From the NCBI GenBank assembly GCA_964606065.1, contig CAZSEX010000003.1, positions 1 to 64,000 of the forward strand: a stretch of DNA of 64,000 nucleotides, read 5' to 3'. Source of the stretch: JAFGHJ01 sp964606065 (GTDB taxonomy: Bacteria > Hydrothermota > UBA3072). This document shows positions 8,281 through 16,594 of this stretch, one piece after another; the stretch's first letter is position 1, and every line of letters starts with the position of its first letter. The translations under genes and the position numbers were made by a program. The notes beneath the pieces were generated by a model. The model saw nothing but the letters and a program-made list of their open reading frames with translations, was not told the origin of the DNA and ran no database searches.

Positions 8281-8586
8281 TTACTGTTTCCCCCGGGTTT
8301 TTGCCTTTTTCAGTGTATCTATGTAAGCTTGAAGTTCTTTAAGCTGTCGTTTCAATACTCCGGCGTTTTCTTTTAAAAGAGTTGCTTCTTCTCTGGGGTT
8401 GAATCCCGGAACAACAGAATATGCCGGAACTCTGCAATATCCCCAACAGGGAAAGCCTCTGGTGAAATAACCCATTCCCCGTCCTTTTCCCCAACCTCGA
8501 CCAAACCAGCCTCCGCCTCTATCGAAGAAACCTCTTCCGGTCATCGCACCTATCCCCAAAGGGCTTCTTCTATCTCCTAAAGGTAT
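8281..8586 (-). CDS. DUF5320-like Gly-rich protein with coiled-coil tail; likely ATA start
   Basis: The glycine/aromatic-rich N-terminal half (GRGFFDRGGGWFGRGW, then GFPCWGYCRVPAYS with two Cys) is followed by a helical segment (EEATLLKENAGVLKRQLKELQ) likely to form a coiled coil, the DUF5320 layout. The first usual start codon (TTG at 8559) would cut off nine residues that match the family leader. Reading upstream from the ATA at 8586-8584 gives (M)PLGDRRSPLGIGAMTGRG, which lines up with MPLGDGTGPRGQGPGTGRG of the protein at 7179-7397. The ATA sits 5 bases after GGAGG. The start is either a rare ATA codon or an ATG with one base changed or misread. Confidence 0.8.
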   Translation of the reverse strand: MPLGDRRSPLGIGAMTGRGFFDRGGGWFGRGWGKGRGMGYFTRGFPCWGYCRVPAYSVVPGFNPREEATLLKENAGVLKRQLKELQAYIDTLKKAKTRGKQ

Positions 8587-8619
8587 GATAGCCTCCTTTT
8601 TTTATATTCTATAAAATCC

Positions 8620-8745
8620 TTAAGTCCTAATATTCTGTTGCATTAATATACCCAAAATTACCTGCCCGGACACTGTAATCTCACAGTTAAACTTTCTTAA
8701 GTCACTATACCAACATTGCGAGTTTTTGCCGTATCTTCTACTCAT
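8620..8745 (-). CDS. Small 41-residue cysteine-containing protein
   Basis: A short frame with a GAGGTGA ribosome site seven bases before the ATG at 8745, ending in TAA at 8620. The protein begins MSRRYGKNSQCWYSDLRKFN and has two cysteines (residues 11 and 21). It is the first gene after a good promoter at 8785-8812 and leads into the DUF5320-like/NifX-like set, with 33 bases to the next start. No family is recognised. The ribosome site, promoter position and operon position support a real gene; without them it would be too short to call. Confidence 0.55.
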   Translation of the reverse strand: MSRRYGKNSQCWYSDLRKFNCEITVSGQVILGILMQQNIRT

Positions 8746-8784
8746 TTTGTCACCTCAAATTTATTAAAAATGGCTTCTATCAAT

Positions 8785-8812
8785 AATATAACGGAATAGG
8801 CTACCCTGTCAA
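8785..8812 (-). promoter_or_regulatory. Sigma70-type promoter of the small metal-protein operon
   Basis: Minus-strand TTGACA (8812-8807), 16-base spacer, TATATT (8790-8785). Just downstream lies TTGATAGAAGCCATTTTTAA, loosely similar to but three bases shorter than the Fur-like box at 27224-27242. It may be a degenerate metal-regulator site. Confidence 0.6.
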
Positions 8813-8840
8813 GTAGAAACGCGGGCCGGATAACTTCCTG

Positions 8841-10421
8841 TTAAAAAATAGAGATTATCCTCCATGCCAGACCGGCAAACAAAAGACCGTAAGCTGCCGA
8901 AATCAAAGTTAAAACAATAGCTTGCAAAGCTCCGAATTCCTTCCAGAGCATTCCCGTGGCGATCATGCATGGGATTCCGATTGTTGTCGCCACACCAAAT
9001 GTATATATTTGAAGAGGCGACAGTACAACCGCTATATCGGTTCCAAGAACAGTGAAGAGCATTGCGGCGGAAAGGTCTTTCTGCAGATAAGAAAAAAGCC
9101 ACGGTATAATAGCTACCGCCGGTAACCCCAACCACCACATAATGGGAGAAAATGGCTCAACTACCGCTTTAGTAACGCCTAAAATATTCAGCCCTTCATA
9201 AAGTATCCCGCCTATAATCAGGAACGGTATAACTATATAAACGAAGCTTTTCATCCTGATCCAGCTTTTATTAATAATGTTTTTAATCGAGGGCATTCTG
9301 TAAGGTGGTAACTCGGGAAGTTCATAAAGTATGGGCTTTTTCTCCAGACGAATCACTTTTTTCATTATATAGCCGAAAATCAGAAAAGCGACTATGAGAG
9401 AAATTAGGACATAAACCGCCAGGAGTTTACCGCCAAAATGTCCCACTATTCCCATTATTATGGCTGTTCGAGAAGAACAGGGAACTGCCGTAANNNNNNN
9501 NNNNNNNNNNNNNNNNNNNNNNNNNNNNNNNNNNNNNNNNNNNNNNNNNNNNNNNNNNNNNNNNNNNNNNNNNNNNNNNNNNNNNNNNNNNNNCTGGTGA
9601 AGTAAAATATGGTCAACTTTCTCCTCTAAACTTTCAGATTTTTCATCTACCGGAACAATTTGAGTAATTTTTTCGGCTATAAATGCGGCTGTTCCGTACC
9701 TGGTTATGGAAATATCTTCTGCGACTTTTGGATGTTCCGGCACTTCTTTTTTTACTTTTTTTATAATGCTTTTATCTTTCAAGTAATGATAAAAATCTTC
9801 GTCTTCTTCTAAAATTCTTGTGGCGATGAATTTTTCGGGCAGTGTGGAATCTTTATGACCGAGTTTTATCTGAGGTAACATCTCTGTAATCGCTTTTTCT
9901 ATATGGTCGTCGTACTTGATCTTAAAACTCTGTTTTTCTTTTTTTATTTCCAATAAGGAATTAATAAGAGACGGGATCCCCTTTTTTGTTATGGGATTTA
10001 TGGGAATTACCGGAATATTTAGTAACTTTTCCAATTTCTGAGAGTCTATTTTAATTCCTTTTTTCTCTGCGCTTTCTACAAAATTGAGCGCTAAAATAAC
10101 AGGAATTCCTGCTTCCAACACCTGGAAAGCTAAATAAAGGCTTCTTTCAAGAGAAATGGAATCAACAACCACTACTGCAACATCCGGTTTTTCTCCGAAT
10201 AAAGCTTCCTCTGTTACTTTTTCTTCCATACTTCTATCGGAAATAGAGTATGTTCCGGGTGTGTCTTCAAACTCTATTTCTGTTCCGTGAAATACTTTTC
10301 GGGCCGTGGTGATTTCTACGGTGGTTCCGGGATAGTTGGATACAATAACTTTTGAACCAACCATGGCATTAAGTAAACTTGATTTTCCGACATTTGGTTG
10401 CCCAACTAACATAACTTTCAT
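8841..10421 (-). CDS. feoB: Ferrous iron transporter FeoB, first copy, interrupted by assembly gap
   Basis: The N-terminal GTPase has G1 GQPNVGKSSLLNAM, G3 DTPGTYS and a G4-like ALNFVE. The usual FeoB G4 is NxxD, so the final Asp is Glu here. After about 276 residues the frame enters 100 N, then resumes as TAVPCSSRTAIIMG and continues with membrane helices (KSFVYIVIPFLIIGGILYEG, LFSYLQKDLSAAMLF). Comparison with the intact copy at 18463-20160 shows that the first gate region and several helices fall in the gap, so the true missing length is probably a few hundred bases. Its start overlaps the DtxR-FeoA gene by four bases (ATGA), giving a regulator-transporter pair for Fe2+ uptake across the inner membrane. 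Confidence 0.9.
   Translation of the reverse strand: MKVMLVGQPNVGKSSLLNAMVGSKVIVSNYPGTTVEITTARKVFHGTEIEFEDTPGTYSISDRSMEEKVTEEALFGEKPDVAVVVVDSISLERSLYLAFQVLEAGIPVILALNFVESAEKKGIKIDSQKLEKLLNIPVIPINPITKKGIPSLINSLLEIKKEKQSFKIKYDDHIEKAITEMLPQIKLGHKDSTLPEKFIATRILEEDEDFYHYLKDKSIIKKVKKEVPEHPKVAEDISITRYGTAAFIAEKITQIVPVDEKSESLEEKVDHILLHQXXXXXXXXXXXXXXXXXXXXXXXXXXXXXXXXXXTAVPCSSRTAIIMGIVGHFGGKLLAVYVLISLIVAFLIFGYIMKKVIRLEKKPILYELPELPPYRMPSIKNIINKSWIRMKSFVYIVIPFLIIGGILYEGLNILGVTKAVVEPFSPIMWWLGLPAVAIIPWLFSYLQKDLSAAMLFTVLGTDIAVVLSPLQIYTFGVATTIGIPCMIATGMLWKEFGALQAIVLTLISAAYGLLFAGLAWRIISIF
9494..9593. other. Assembly gap (100 N) inside feoB
   Basis: Exactly 100 N. The bases on either side do not repeat each other. 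The missing part corresponds to the middle of FeoB, including the segment equivalent to the GLGCNVPG motif of the intact second copy. Confidence 0.95.
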
Positions 10422-11014
10422 TTTAACACCTCGATGTTTTTTGCAATATCTTTACTTAATGCGATTTTTTTGTGATTCACATTAACGACAAACCCGTCTG
10501 GAATTTTGTACATAATTTTTACTTTTCCGCCCGGAAATATTCCGAGACTAACTATTCTCTCAAATAATCCGAATTCGGGAAATATGATATCTGAAATCAT
10601 GACTTCCCTACCCGATTCTACCTCTACCAAAGGTATATCTTCTTTTTTGAAGGTCGATAGTCTTTTTATGTTTTTTATTGCTTCCCTTGAAATATAATGT
10701 TCGATGACATGGGCGGCTTCATGAGCTTCTTTTTCATCTCTTGTTTTCTTGAAATAATTTTCTATTACAAGATGTTTTTCAATAATATCTTTCGCTTTTT
10801 TCTGTCCGTCTTCTGTCAATTCCAGTAAGTCGGGTTTTGAGAAAATTAGCCCTTTTTCTCCCAATCCTTCGACTGCCTTATGAAAGCAAATGTCCGAAAC
10901 TCTAATCTTTGACTTTAAAAAATCCAGAGAGATTCGTTTGTTTTCTTCTCCCATTATTCTTAAAATATCCTCTTCGACTATTTCCAAAACTTCTGAAGCA
11001 ATATAAGGACTCAT
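10418..11014 (-). CDS. DtxR-family metalloregulator with C-terminal FeoA/SH3 domain
   Basis: The 198-residue protein has a winged-helix N-terminus (about 1-70, with GLGEKGLIFSKPDLLELTEDG), the DtxR metal/dimer region (KEAHEAAHVIEHYISREAI, about 95-120) and a C-terminal SH3-like FeoA domain (SLGIFPGGKVKIMYKIPDGF). Regulators of this family repress metal-uptake genes when Fe2+ or Mn2+ is bound. It overlaps feoB by ATGA, so it most likely controls, or senses the same ion as, that transporter. The FeoA-like domain may also stand in for a separate FeoA partner of this FeoB, which is inference. Confidence 0.88.
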   Translation of the reverse strand: MSPYIASEVLEIVEEDILRIMGEENKRISLDFLKSKIRVSDICFHKAVEGLGEKGLIFSKPDLLELTEDGQKKAKDIIEKHLVIENYFKKTRDEKEAHEAAHVIEHYISREAIKNIKRLSTFKKEDIPLVEVESGREVMISDIIFPEFGLFERIVSLGIFPGGKVKIMYKIPDGFVVNVNHKKIALSKDIAKNIEVLK

Positions 11015-11020
11015 TTTATC

Positions 11021-12280
11021 TTATTCCTTTTTTTGTTCTAAACGATACAGGACTTCTCCCGCGTTTCTTACCAGAAGAATACCTTCTTTTTCTTTGTTTT
11101 CCCATTCGGCTGGATCTATTTCATCGGGGTTTTGATAACCCAGATTTATTTTTTTACATCTTTCTTCGGAAATACCTGTAGCAAGGACCACATCTATTCT
11201 GGGCTTTTCTATTCCGTTTTCATAGGTTCCTATTCCTTTTACGTGAGTTGAATGAGCTTTTATTGTTCCGGGTGTCCATTCGAATTTATTCTTTTGCTTG
11301 AGGAAATAGTCCCTTACATGATAGCCGACTTTATCTATAAGAGCTCCATGCGTGTATGAAACTTCTTTAATTTGAGGCGCGTAAATAATCAAAGTCCCGC
11401 CGTCGGCAACCACGGGTTCTAATTTGTACATTGCTTTTGCCGCGGTCCAGAGATCATCATACATTTCCGAAGGGATACTGAGAACTTTTTCAAATTGTCT
11501 TTTTTTGTAAACTATATTTATCTCAGATGATAAATCCGCCGCTTTCGACCAGGATTCTTCAGGGGAACCGACATAAAGTCCGCTGAGTTTTTCGCCACTC
11601 ATTACCAGACTGAAACAGAGCGTCGGCACATCTACAAATGAGGCGGCTCTATCCAACACCTCTCTGACGGGCGTCCATTTTTTACCGATTATCTCAAGAT
11701 TCGTTATAACCGCGCCCAGCCAGTGAAAAAAGTTCGTCACTTCGGGTCCCGAAATTCCCGGAAAGAAGTATTTGTTTCCTCCTGAAAAACCGACCACTTC
11801 ATGCGGAAAAACAGGCCCTATAATAATAAGCTGATCATAATCGTAAATGATTTTGTTGACAGTAACCTCGATATTTTCTTCCATTAAACCGTTGGTTATC
11901 TTTTTGATTTCCTTAGCCTTTATTGTACCGATATTTTTTAGTGAATCGGGATTATCCCATTTGTGGTTGTAGAAATTTACCGTTGAATAGTTGATTTTCC
12001 TTTCTTTATCTGAGATACCCACTCTATGGTTTATCTCTTCATCGCTTAAGAATCTATGCGTACCCAGGGCTATCATATAGTCGAGTTTCTCTGTGATTTT
12101 TCCAATCTCATCGTATATGGTTTTGAAAAATAAATCTATGGGAGCTGTTCTGGTATGGTCGGGGATTATGACTAAAACTTTCTTACCGGTTAAATCGACC
12201 GTTTTAAAAACCTTTTTTATCGAGGATTCGATTTCTTCATCAGAAAGGAATCCATTCGCCAAACCTTTTTCCGAAATCAT
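11021..12280 (-). CDS. larA: LarA-family protein (nickel-dependent racemase, DUF2088)
   Basis: A 419-residue LarA-family protein: the opening domain has VLVIIPDHTRTAP and MIALGTHRFLSDEEI, then the catalytic region GPVFPHEVVGFSGGNKYFF, with His and Lys at the positions used in LarA for catalysis and for attaching the nickel pincer cofactor. Known members racemise lactate or epimerise other 2-hydroxy acids. The substrate here is open. The cofactor-making genes larB, larC and larE are not in the window. The gene stands between the ZIP metal transporter and the DtxR-FeoA gene, a context that fits metal dependence. Confidence 0.88.
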   Translation of the reverse strand: MISEKGLANGFLSDEEIESSIKKVFKTVDLTGKKVLVIIPDHTRTAPIDLFFKTIYDEIGKITEKLDYMIALGTHRFLSDEEINHRVGISDKERKINYSTVNFYNHKWDNPDSLKNIGTIKAKEIKKITNGLMEENIEVTVNKIIYDYDQLIIIGPVFPHEVVGFSGGNKYFFPGISGPEVTNFFHWLGAVITNLEIIGKKWTPVREVLDRAASFVDVPTLCFSLVMSGEKLSGLYVGSPEESWSKAADLSSEINIVYKKRQFEKVLSIPSEMYDDLWTAAKAMYKLEPVVADGGTLIIYAPQIKEVSYTHGALIDKVGYHVRDYFLKQKNKFEWTPGTIKAHSTHVKGIGTYENGIEKPRIDVVLATGISEERCKKINLGYQNPDEIDPAEWENKEKEGILLVRNAGEVLYRLEQKKE

Positions 12281-12290
12281 TTTAAATTCC

Positions 12291-13019
12291 TCAAACCATT
12301 TTGGTTAATACTATAAACAAAGCTAAAGAAACTCCCGCAAGGAAAGCCAAATTCGAGTGTTTCTTCTCATGTTCTCTTGCTTCGGGTAAAAGGTGAGAAG
12401 CCGAAATATATATCAGAACCCCCACCATAAAGCCGAGTGCTAAGCCTAAAGTAGAACCCGTAAATTTACTTGCCAGAGGGTAAGCCAAAAACGCTCCTAA
12501 AGGAGTTGTAAGAGCGGCCACAAAAAAAGCAGCCCATCCGGCTTTTTTCTTATTCATTCCCCCTGCTATTAAGACTGAAAAAGTAATTATTCCTTCCGCG
12601 AACTCATGAACAACCAAGCCTATTCCCGACAATATTCCGATAGCTATACTCGCGCTAAATGTTACGGAGTAAATGGTTCCGTCTACAAAAGAATGTATGG
12701 CTATCCCTTCTGCGGCAGTAATGCCGAAAGCTAAAGTTTTCTGCTTGGTTTTGTACTGTATTAACTTGTTACTGTAAAACATAAATAAAAAGCCGATCAA
12801 AGCGGCAAAACCCGCATGGAAGTTTTTCTCTATAGCGTCAGGTAAAGCGAACGCCAGAGGAACAGATATTAAAACGCCTGCTGCAAAACACATGAAATAT
12901 GCTTTTGCTTTTTCGGCCCATTCTTTGTTCTTAAAAATAGCAAAAATGCCGAGGCTGTTAACTATAGTCGCACTAATCGCAAAAATCGCGACCCAGGCGA
13001 ATGTGCTAAGTTTTTCCAT
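12291..13019 (-). CDS. ZIP-family divalent metal transporter
   Basis: The 242-residue membrane protein has about eight helices and the two ZIP signature helices: GIAIHSFVDGTIYSV (HxxxD) and LVVHEFAEGIITFSVLI (HExxEG), whose His, Glu and Asp bind metal in transit. ZIP proteins import Zn2+, Fe2+ or related ions. The neighbours (larA, DtxR-FeoA, feoB) suggest iron, zinc or nickel supply, but specificity cannot be read from sequence. Confidence 0.9.
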   Translation of the reverse strand: MEKLSTFAWVAIFAISATIVNSLGIFAIFKNKEWAEKAKAYFMCFAAGVLISVPLAFALPDAIEKNFHAGFAALIGFLFMFYSNKLIQYKTKQKTLAFGITAAEGIAIHSFVDGTIYSVTFSASIAIGILSGIGLVVHEFAEGIITFSVLIAGGMNKKKAGWAAFFVAALTTPLGAFLAYPLASKFTGSTLGLALGFMVGVLIYISASHLLPEAREHEKKHSNLAFLAGVSLALFIVLTKMV

Positions 13020-13039
13020 TTATATCCATACCTCCTCTC

Positions 13040-13804
13040 TTATACTTTTGAAATTATTGGAATTAGATCTTTTCTACTCTGCTCAGCTAAATTTTTAATG
13101 GTTTTAAGATCCTTAGTTTTCAGTGGAACTTCGATTTCGTCACCAGAAAAATTGACATTTTTTGCTCTGGTAATTTTAATAAACAATTTCATAGGCTTTT
13201 CCACTCTGGTGAACATTAGGTTATCGGCAACATTTTCCAAAATTTCAATTTTCTTTCTATAAGCAGTCGTGCTAACCGTGAAAAAATAGGTCTTAGTTTT
13301 TTCTTCTTTTATTATTCTCCTGAATTTCTCGAGTATTTTATCTCCATAGGTTTTAGAAAACAAGAACAAATTTAAAGCAGAGGCGAAAACCATAGTTCCT
13401 AACTCTCTCTTTCGCTTAAAGTTTTCACTCGCTATTTTGATTGCTTCATCCCAAACCTCCGGGTTTACCAGGTTCGCTTTTATTAATCCTTCCTTTGTTT
13501 TTTCTATAGAGTCGACCGACGGACTTATAGAAGGGTCGAACTCAATAAATTCCAGGCTTTCCTTGTAATCTTCAATATCTACATTGTATATTTCCTTCAT
13601 GGTTTCATCTACAAAGTTTTTCCCTGCGCTTGTAAGAACAAACACTAAATTGCCTTCGTTTTTCAACCAGGAAGAAATCATCGAAAATCCTACCAAGGGT
13701 TTTCCTGACCCCCCCTCACCCGAGATAAGAGTCGATGAAGGGATCAAAAGTCCTTCGGGCATTATTTTGTTTGTCCAGTCTTCTCCTATCTTGAATTTTT
13801 TCAT
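13040..13804 (-). CDS. KaiC/RAD55-like pseudo-ATPase (paralogue 1)
   Basis: A 254-residue RecA-like-fold protein resembling single-domain KaiC/RAD55 proteins. The P-loop reads SGEGGSGKPLVG: the Thr/Ser that binds Mg2+ in GKT/S is Pro. The strand where Walker B is expected reads GTMVFASALNLFLFSKTYGD, with no acidic residue. It is clearly homologous to the protein at 14196-14951 along its whole length (VDIEDYKESL/VDIENYNERF, ANLVNPEVWD/SNLVKPDNWD). Both are probably non-hydrolysing scaffolds or sensors. One small gene separates the two paralogues. The function is unknown. Confidence 0.75.
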   Translation of the reverse strand: MKKFKIGEDWTNKIMPEGLLIPSSTLISGEGGSGKPLVGFSMISSWLKNEGNLVFVLTSAGKNFVDETMKEIYNVDIEDYKESLEFIEFDPSISPSVDSIEKTKEGLIKANLVNPEVWDEAIKIASENFKRKRELGTMVFASALNLFLFSKTYGDKILEKFRRIIKEEKTKTYFFTVSTTAYRKKIEILENVADNLMFTRVEKPMKLFIKITRAKNVNFSGDEIEVPLKTKDLKTIKNLAEQSRKDLIPIISKV

Positions 13805-13857
13805 TTAAATTACCTCCTTAAGAACATTTCTTCTCTACTCATAAGCAAATCATTTTC

Positions 13858-14187
13858 TTACAATTCTCGGAGTTTTCCAGTAGTCATCAGTGCGATCAAA
13901 GCGGTTTTGACTATCCCTTCCACGATACTGGAAAAAATGGGGGAGCAACCGTATTGGGCAAAGATGGAGCCGGGACCATCGTCAAACTTATACCCATCGA
14001 CTTTGATTGTATCGGGGTCTCGAATCAGGAAAATCCTCCATCCCTTATCAACCATTATTTCTACGATTCGCCAGGCAAAAGACATATTCTCAACATCCTC
14101 CATTCCGGGTAATTTTACACCGAAATTTGTATGAACCATTTCCAGAAGTTTATCTTCAGGTAAATTTAAAATTTCGCTTCTTGTCAT
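13858..14187 (-). CDS. Small protein with possible ABA-sandwich (BC1872-like) fold
   Basis: A 109-residue soluble protein. MTRSEILNLPEDKLLEMVHT, SFAWRIVEIMVDKGWRIFLI and the closing VEGIVKTALIALMTTGKLRE resemble the layout of BC1872/phage ABA-sandwich proteins (helix AWxVVExx, a strand region with aromatic residues, final helix), but the match is weak. It lies between the two KaiC-like pseudo-ATPase genes, 8 bases after one and 53 before the other, so a shared complex is plausible. No function can be assigned. Confidence 0.6.
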   Translation of the reverse strand: MTRSEILNLPEDKLLEMVHTNFGVKLPGMEDVENMSFAWRIVEIMVDKGWRIFLIRDPDTIKVDGYKFDDGPGSIFAQYGCSPIFSSIVEGIVKTALIALMTTGKLREL

Positions 14188-14195
14188 TCTGATTC

Positions 14196-14951
14196 TTAAA
14201 TCCCCTTTATTTCCTTTACAGGGGCAAATCTAAATTTTTTAGCTCTTCTCGCAGCTTTTCCCAGCATTTCCGAAGAAAAAGGGGCTTCTAACTCGCCTTT
14301 AAAGAATTCTGCATCTTTCATCCTTTTAACTTCGAATCGTAATTTTTTAGGGGCTTTTGAAAAATAAGCTTCCATTTCGTTATCCGCCATTTTTCCTATC
14401 TCTTCCGCCTTCTTTTTCAACATACTGGTGCTTAGACAAATCATATAGGTGAGAGATTCTTTATTATTGCCAAGAAGCTGTCTGAATTTATTCATTAATA
14501 AATCACTGTAAGTTTTAGAGAAAAGGGGAAGGTTCAACGCGCTGATAAAAAACATCAAACCAAGTTTTTCCGGTTTAATTATTTCTTTAGCTTTATCAAT
14601 CACTTTATCCCAATTGTCGGGTTTAACTAAATTCGATTTTATCTGATTTCGGCTAATTATTTCTGTCGAATCTATATCGATATCAAGCTGGACGTGAAGG
14701 AACCTCTCATTATAATTTTCGATATCAACATCATAAAATTGTTTTAAATCTTCTGAAAACAATTCTCGATTCGGGAACTGTAATGGCGCCGCAATCACTC
14801 CACCTCCTTCTTTAAGCCATGAGGAAACAAAAGCCTGAGCTATTATAGGTTTACCCGCTTCTAATGGTCCGATTAATGCTGTTGAGGACGGAACAGGTAA
14901 ACCCTCCGGCAGAGCTTTATTTAACCAATTAAATGAGGTTTTAAATCTCAC
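14196..14951 (-). CDS. KaiC/RAD55-like pseudo-ATPase (paralogue 2)
   Basis: A 251-residue paralogue of the protein at 13040-13804. Its P-loop region is more degraded (IGPLEAGKPIIAQA): the internal glycine is lost and the Thr/Ser is again Pro. The Walker B strand reads LGLMFFISALNLPLFSKTY, without Asp. The same Pro change in both copies suggests it predates the duplication. It lies 14 bases from the radical SAM gene and 8 from the small middle gene, within one leftward run. Partners or ligands are unknown. Confidence 0.75.
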   Translation of the reverse strand: MRFKTSFNWLNKALPEGLPVPSSTALIGPLEAGKPIIAQAFVSSWLKEGGGVIAAPLQFPNRELFSEDLKQFYDVDIENYNERFLHVQLDIDIDSTEIISRNQIKSNLVKPDNWDKVIDKAKEIIKPEKLGLMFFISALNLPLFSKTYSDLLMNKFRQLLGNNKESLTYMICLSTSMLKKKAEEIGKMADNEMEAYFSKAPKKLRFEVKRMKDAEFFKGELEAPFSSEMLGKAARRAKKFRFAPVKEIKGI

Positions 14952-14965
14952 CCTTTTATCCCCTA

Positions 14966-15922
14966 TTATCCCGCCAATTTCCTTGAATAGAATTTTTTTC
15001 CATTATATTCTACTTCCACCAATTTTTTGTTCTTGATTAACCTGTCGATATTCGACCAATCTGCCTTTGCTTTTTTTAGATATTCATCGACTCCTTCTGT
15101 GCGCATGGGATGAACAGATGTTATGCTTAAGATATCCTCTTCCACATTTCCCGTAAAAGCAAAGGTATTACCTTCATAGCCGATAAGGTATTCGGTTGGA
15201 ATATCTTTTTCTTTAAAAACTTGATATGCCTTGTTTAAACTTTCTTCGGTCGCAGGTTTCGCCCATTTTTCCGCCGGAGGTCTGGTAGGAACAGCCAGGT
15301 AACTTAGTTTAGGTTTTAATCCATGGATGAAACTGGCTAGTTTTTCTATCTCTTCGATTGAATCATTTATGTTCCTGATTAACATACTTTCTGTAATCAG
15401 ATCTCCAGAAAATTCTCTGGCGAAAATCGAAATGCCGTCCAGGATTTTGTAGAGTTTAAAGGATCTGTGAGGTCTATCAACTTTTCCCCATATTTTATAA
15501 TCCATCGCGTCTATTTTTACCGACACCCAATCGGCCTTGTATAGATCTTTACGCACGTTTTTCTCTTTCAGCAGGGAAGAATTGGTGATAACCGCGATCG
15601 GTATATCTAAATCTTTGAGTAATTCTATCTCCTTCCCCAGGTTAATATCCAGCGTTGGTTCTCCATCCGGCACAAAAGTTAAGTAATCTATGGATTCTCC
15701 TTTTTCTCTGGCTTTTTTAACCTTTCTTTCGACATCCTTCGAAATCTTTTCCGGATTGTAAAATTCTCTTCTTTCCGTTTCAATCTTTAAGGTTCTGCCA
15801 AGCTGACAGTAGGCACAGGAATAAGTGCAAATCTTCGGAGGAATATTATTGATTCCCAAACTCTGTCCCAATCTTCTTGAAGGAACCGGACCAAAAGCTA
15901 TCTGTTTGAATTTTTTAGGCAT
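14966..15922 (-). CDS. Radical SAM protein, COG0731 type
   Basis: The protein begins QIAFGPVPSRRLGQSLGINN and carries the Fe-S/SAM motif CTYSCAYCQLGRT (CxxxCxxC, near residue 33), both typical of the COG0731 family related to wyosine-base and other radical SAM enzymes. Further SAM-barrel features are TFVPDGEPTLDINLGKEI and AVITNSSLL. The 318-residue protein is cytosolic and likely oxygen-sensitive. The substrate is not known. It is placed between tenA and the pseudo-ATPase pair, with 14-21 base spacers. Confidence 0.88.
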   Translation of the reverse strand: MPKKFKQIAFGPVPSRRLGQSLGINNIPPKICTYSCAYCQLGRTLKIETERREFYNPEKISKDVERKVKKAREKGESIDYLTFVPDGEPTLDINLGKEIELLKDLDIPIAVITNSSLLKEKNVRKDLYKADWVSVKIDAMDYKIWGKVDRPHRSFKLYKILDGISIFAREFSGDLITESMLIRNINDSIEEIEKLASFIHGLKPKLSYLAVPTRPPAEKWAKPATEESLNKAYQVFKEKDIPTEYLIGYEGNTFAFTGNVEEDILSITSVHPMRTEGVDEYLKKAKADWSNIDRLIKNKKLVEVEYNGKKFYSRKLAG

Positions 15923-15943
15923 TTTTTCTCCTATTTTTTAAAA

Positions 15944-16594
15944 TTAAACCTTTTCATTGTAAACCGAATCCCAGAACATATATTCATATTTACTTGATGT
16001 TATAAAGACATGCTTTAATTTATCGTAAGGAAAATCACTTTCAATTTCATCGACTATTTTTTTTATTTTATTTACCAAATCGAGATAATCATTTTCTAAG
16101 TAATAATACGCCCATTTTTTGTATAATTCGTTTTTATTGCCTGGAATTTTTTTTCTATGAAAATTGGCTATTTCCGCGTAAGACCAGTAACAGGGTAGAG
16201 CAGCGGTTATTCCTTCTTCAAACGATTTGAGAGAGGAAGTCGAAAGAAGAAATCCGGTATAAGAAATACCTGTTTGAATTTGTTTCTGGTTTTCGGCATC
16301 TTCGATTGTCAGATTCATTTTTTCAAGAAAATTTTTATAACCTTCGAACTCGCCTCTGGCTTCAATATAGGCTATATCAATAAGTTCCTTCATGACCTTT
16401 TCGCTTTTTGCTCTGGCGGCGAGAATGGAAAAATTTCTTATCGAGGAAACAAGATAGTTGTAATCCTGCAGAATGTAGAACCTGAATTTCCGTTCCGGAA
16501 GACTTCCTTCGAATAATCTCTTTACAAAAGGATGAACATAGATTTTTTCCCATATCTTTTCAGAGTCTTTTTTTAACCTTTCCGATAATTTCAT
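15944..16594 (-). CDS. tenA: TenA/thiaminase II family protein
   Basis: The 216-residue helical protein has the TenA pattern: HPFVKRLFEGSLPERKFRFY, ILQDYNYLVSSI, the ALPCYWSYAEIA segment with the catalytic-type Cys, and a C-terminal TSSKYEYMFWDSVY. TenA proteins release HMP from thiamine breakdown products so it can be reused. Its ATG overlaps the stop of the ThiD fusion by four bases, consistent with HMP salvage feeding straight into the ThiD kinase step. Confidence 0.9.
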   Translation of the reverse strand: MKLSERLKKDSEKIWEKIYVHPFVKRLFEGSLPERKFRFYILQDYNYLVSSIRNFSILAARAKSEKVMKELIDIAYIEARGEFEGYKNFLEKMNLTIEDAENQKQIQTGISYTGFLLSTSSLKSFEEGITAALPCYWSYAEIANFHRKKIPGNKNELYKKWAYYYLENDYLDLVNKIKKIVDEIESDFPYDKLKHVFITSSKYEYMFWDSVYNEKV

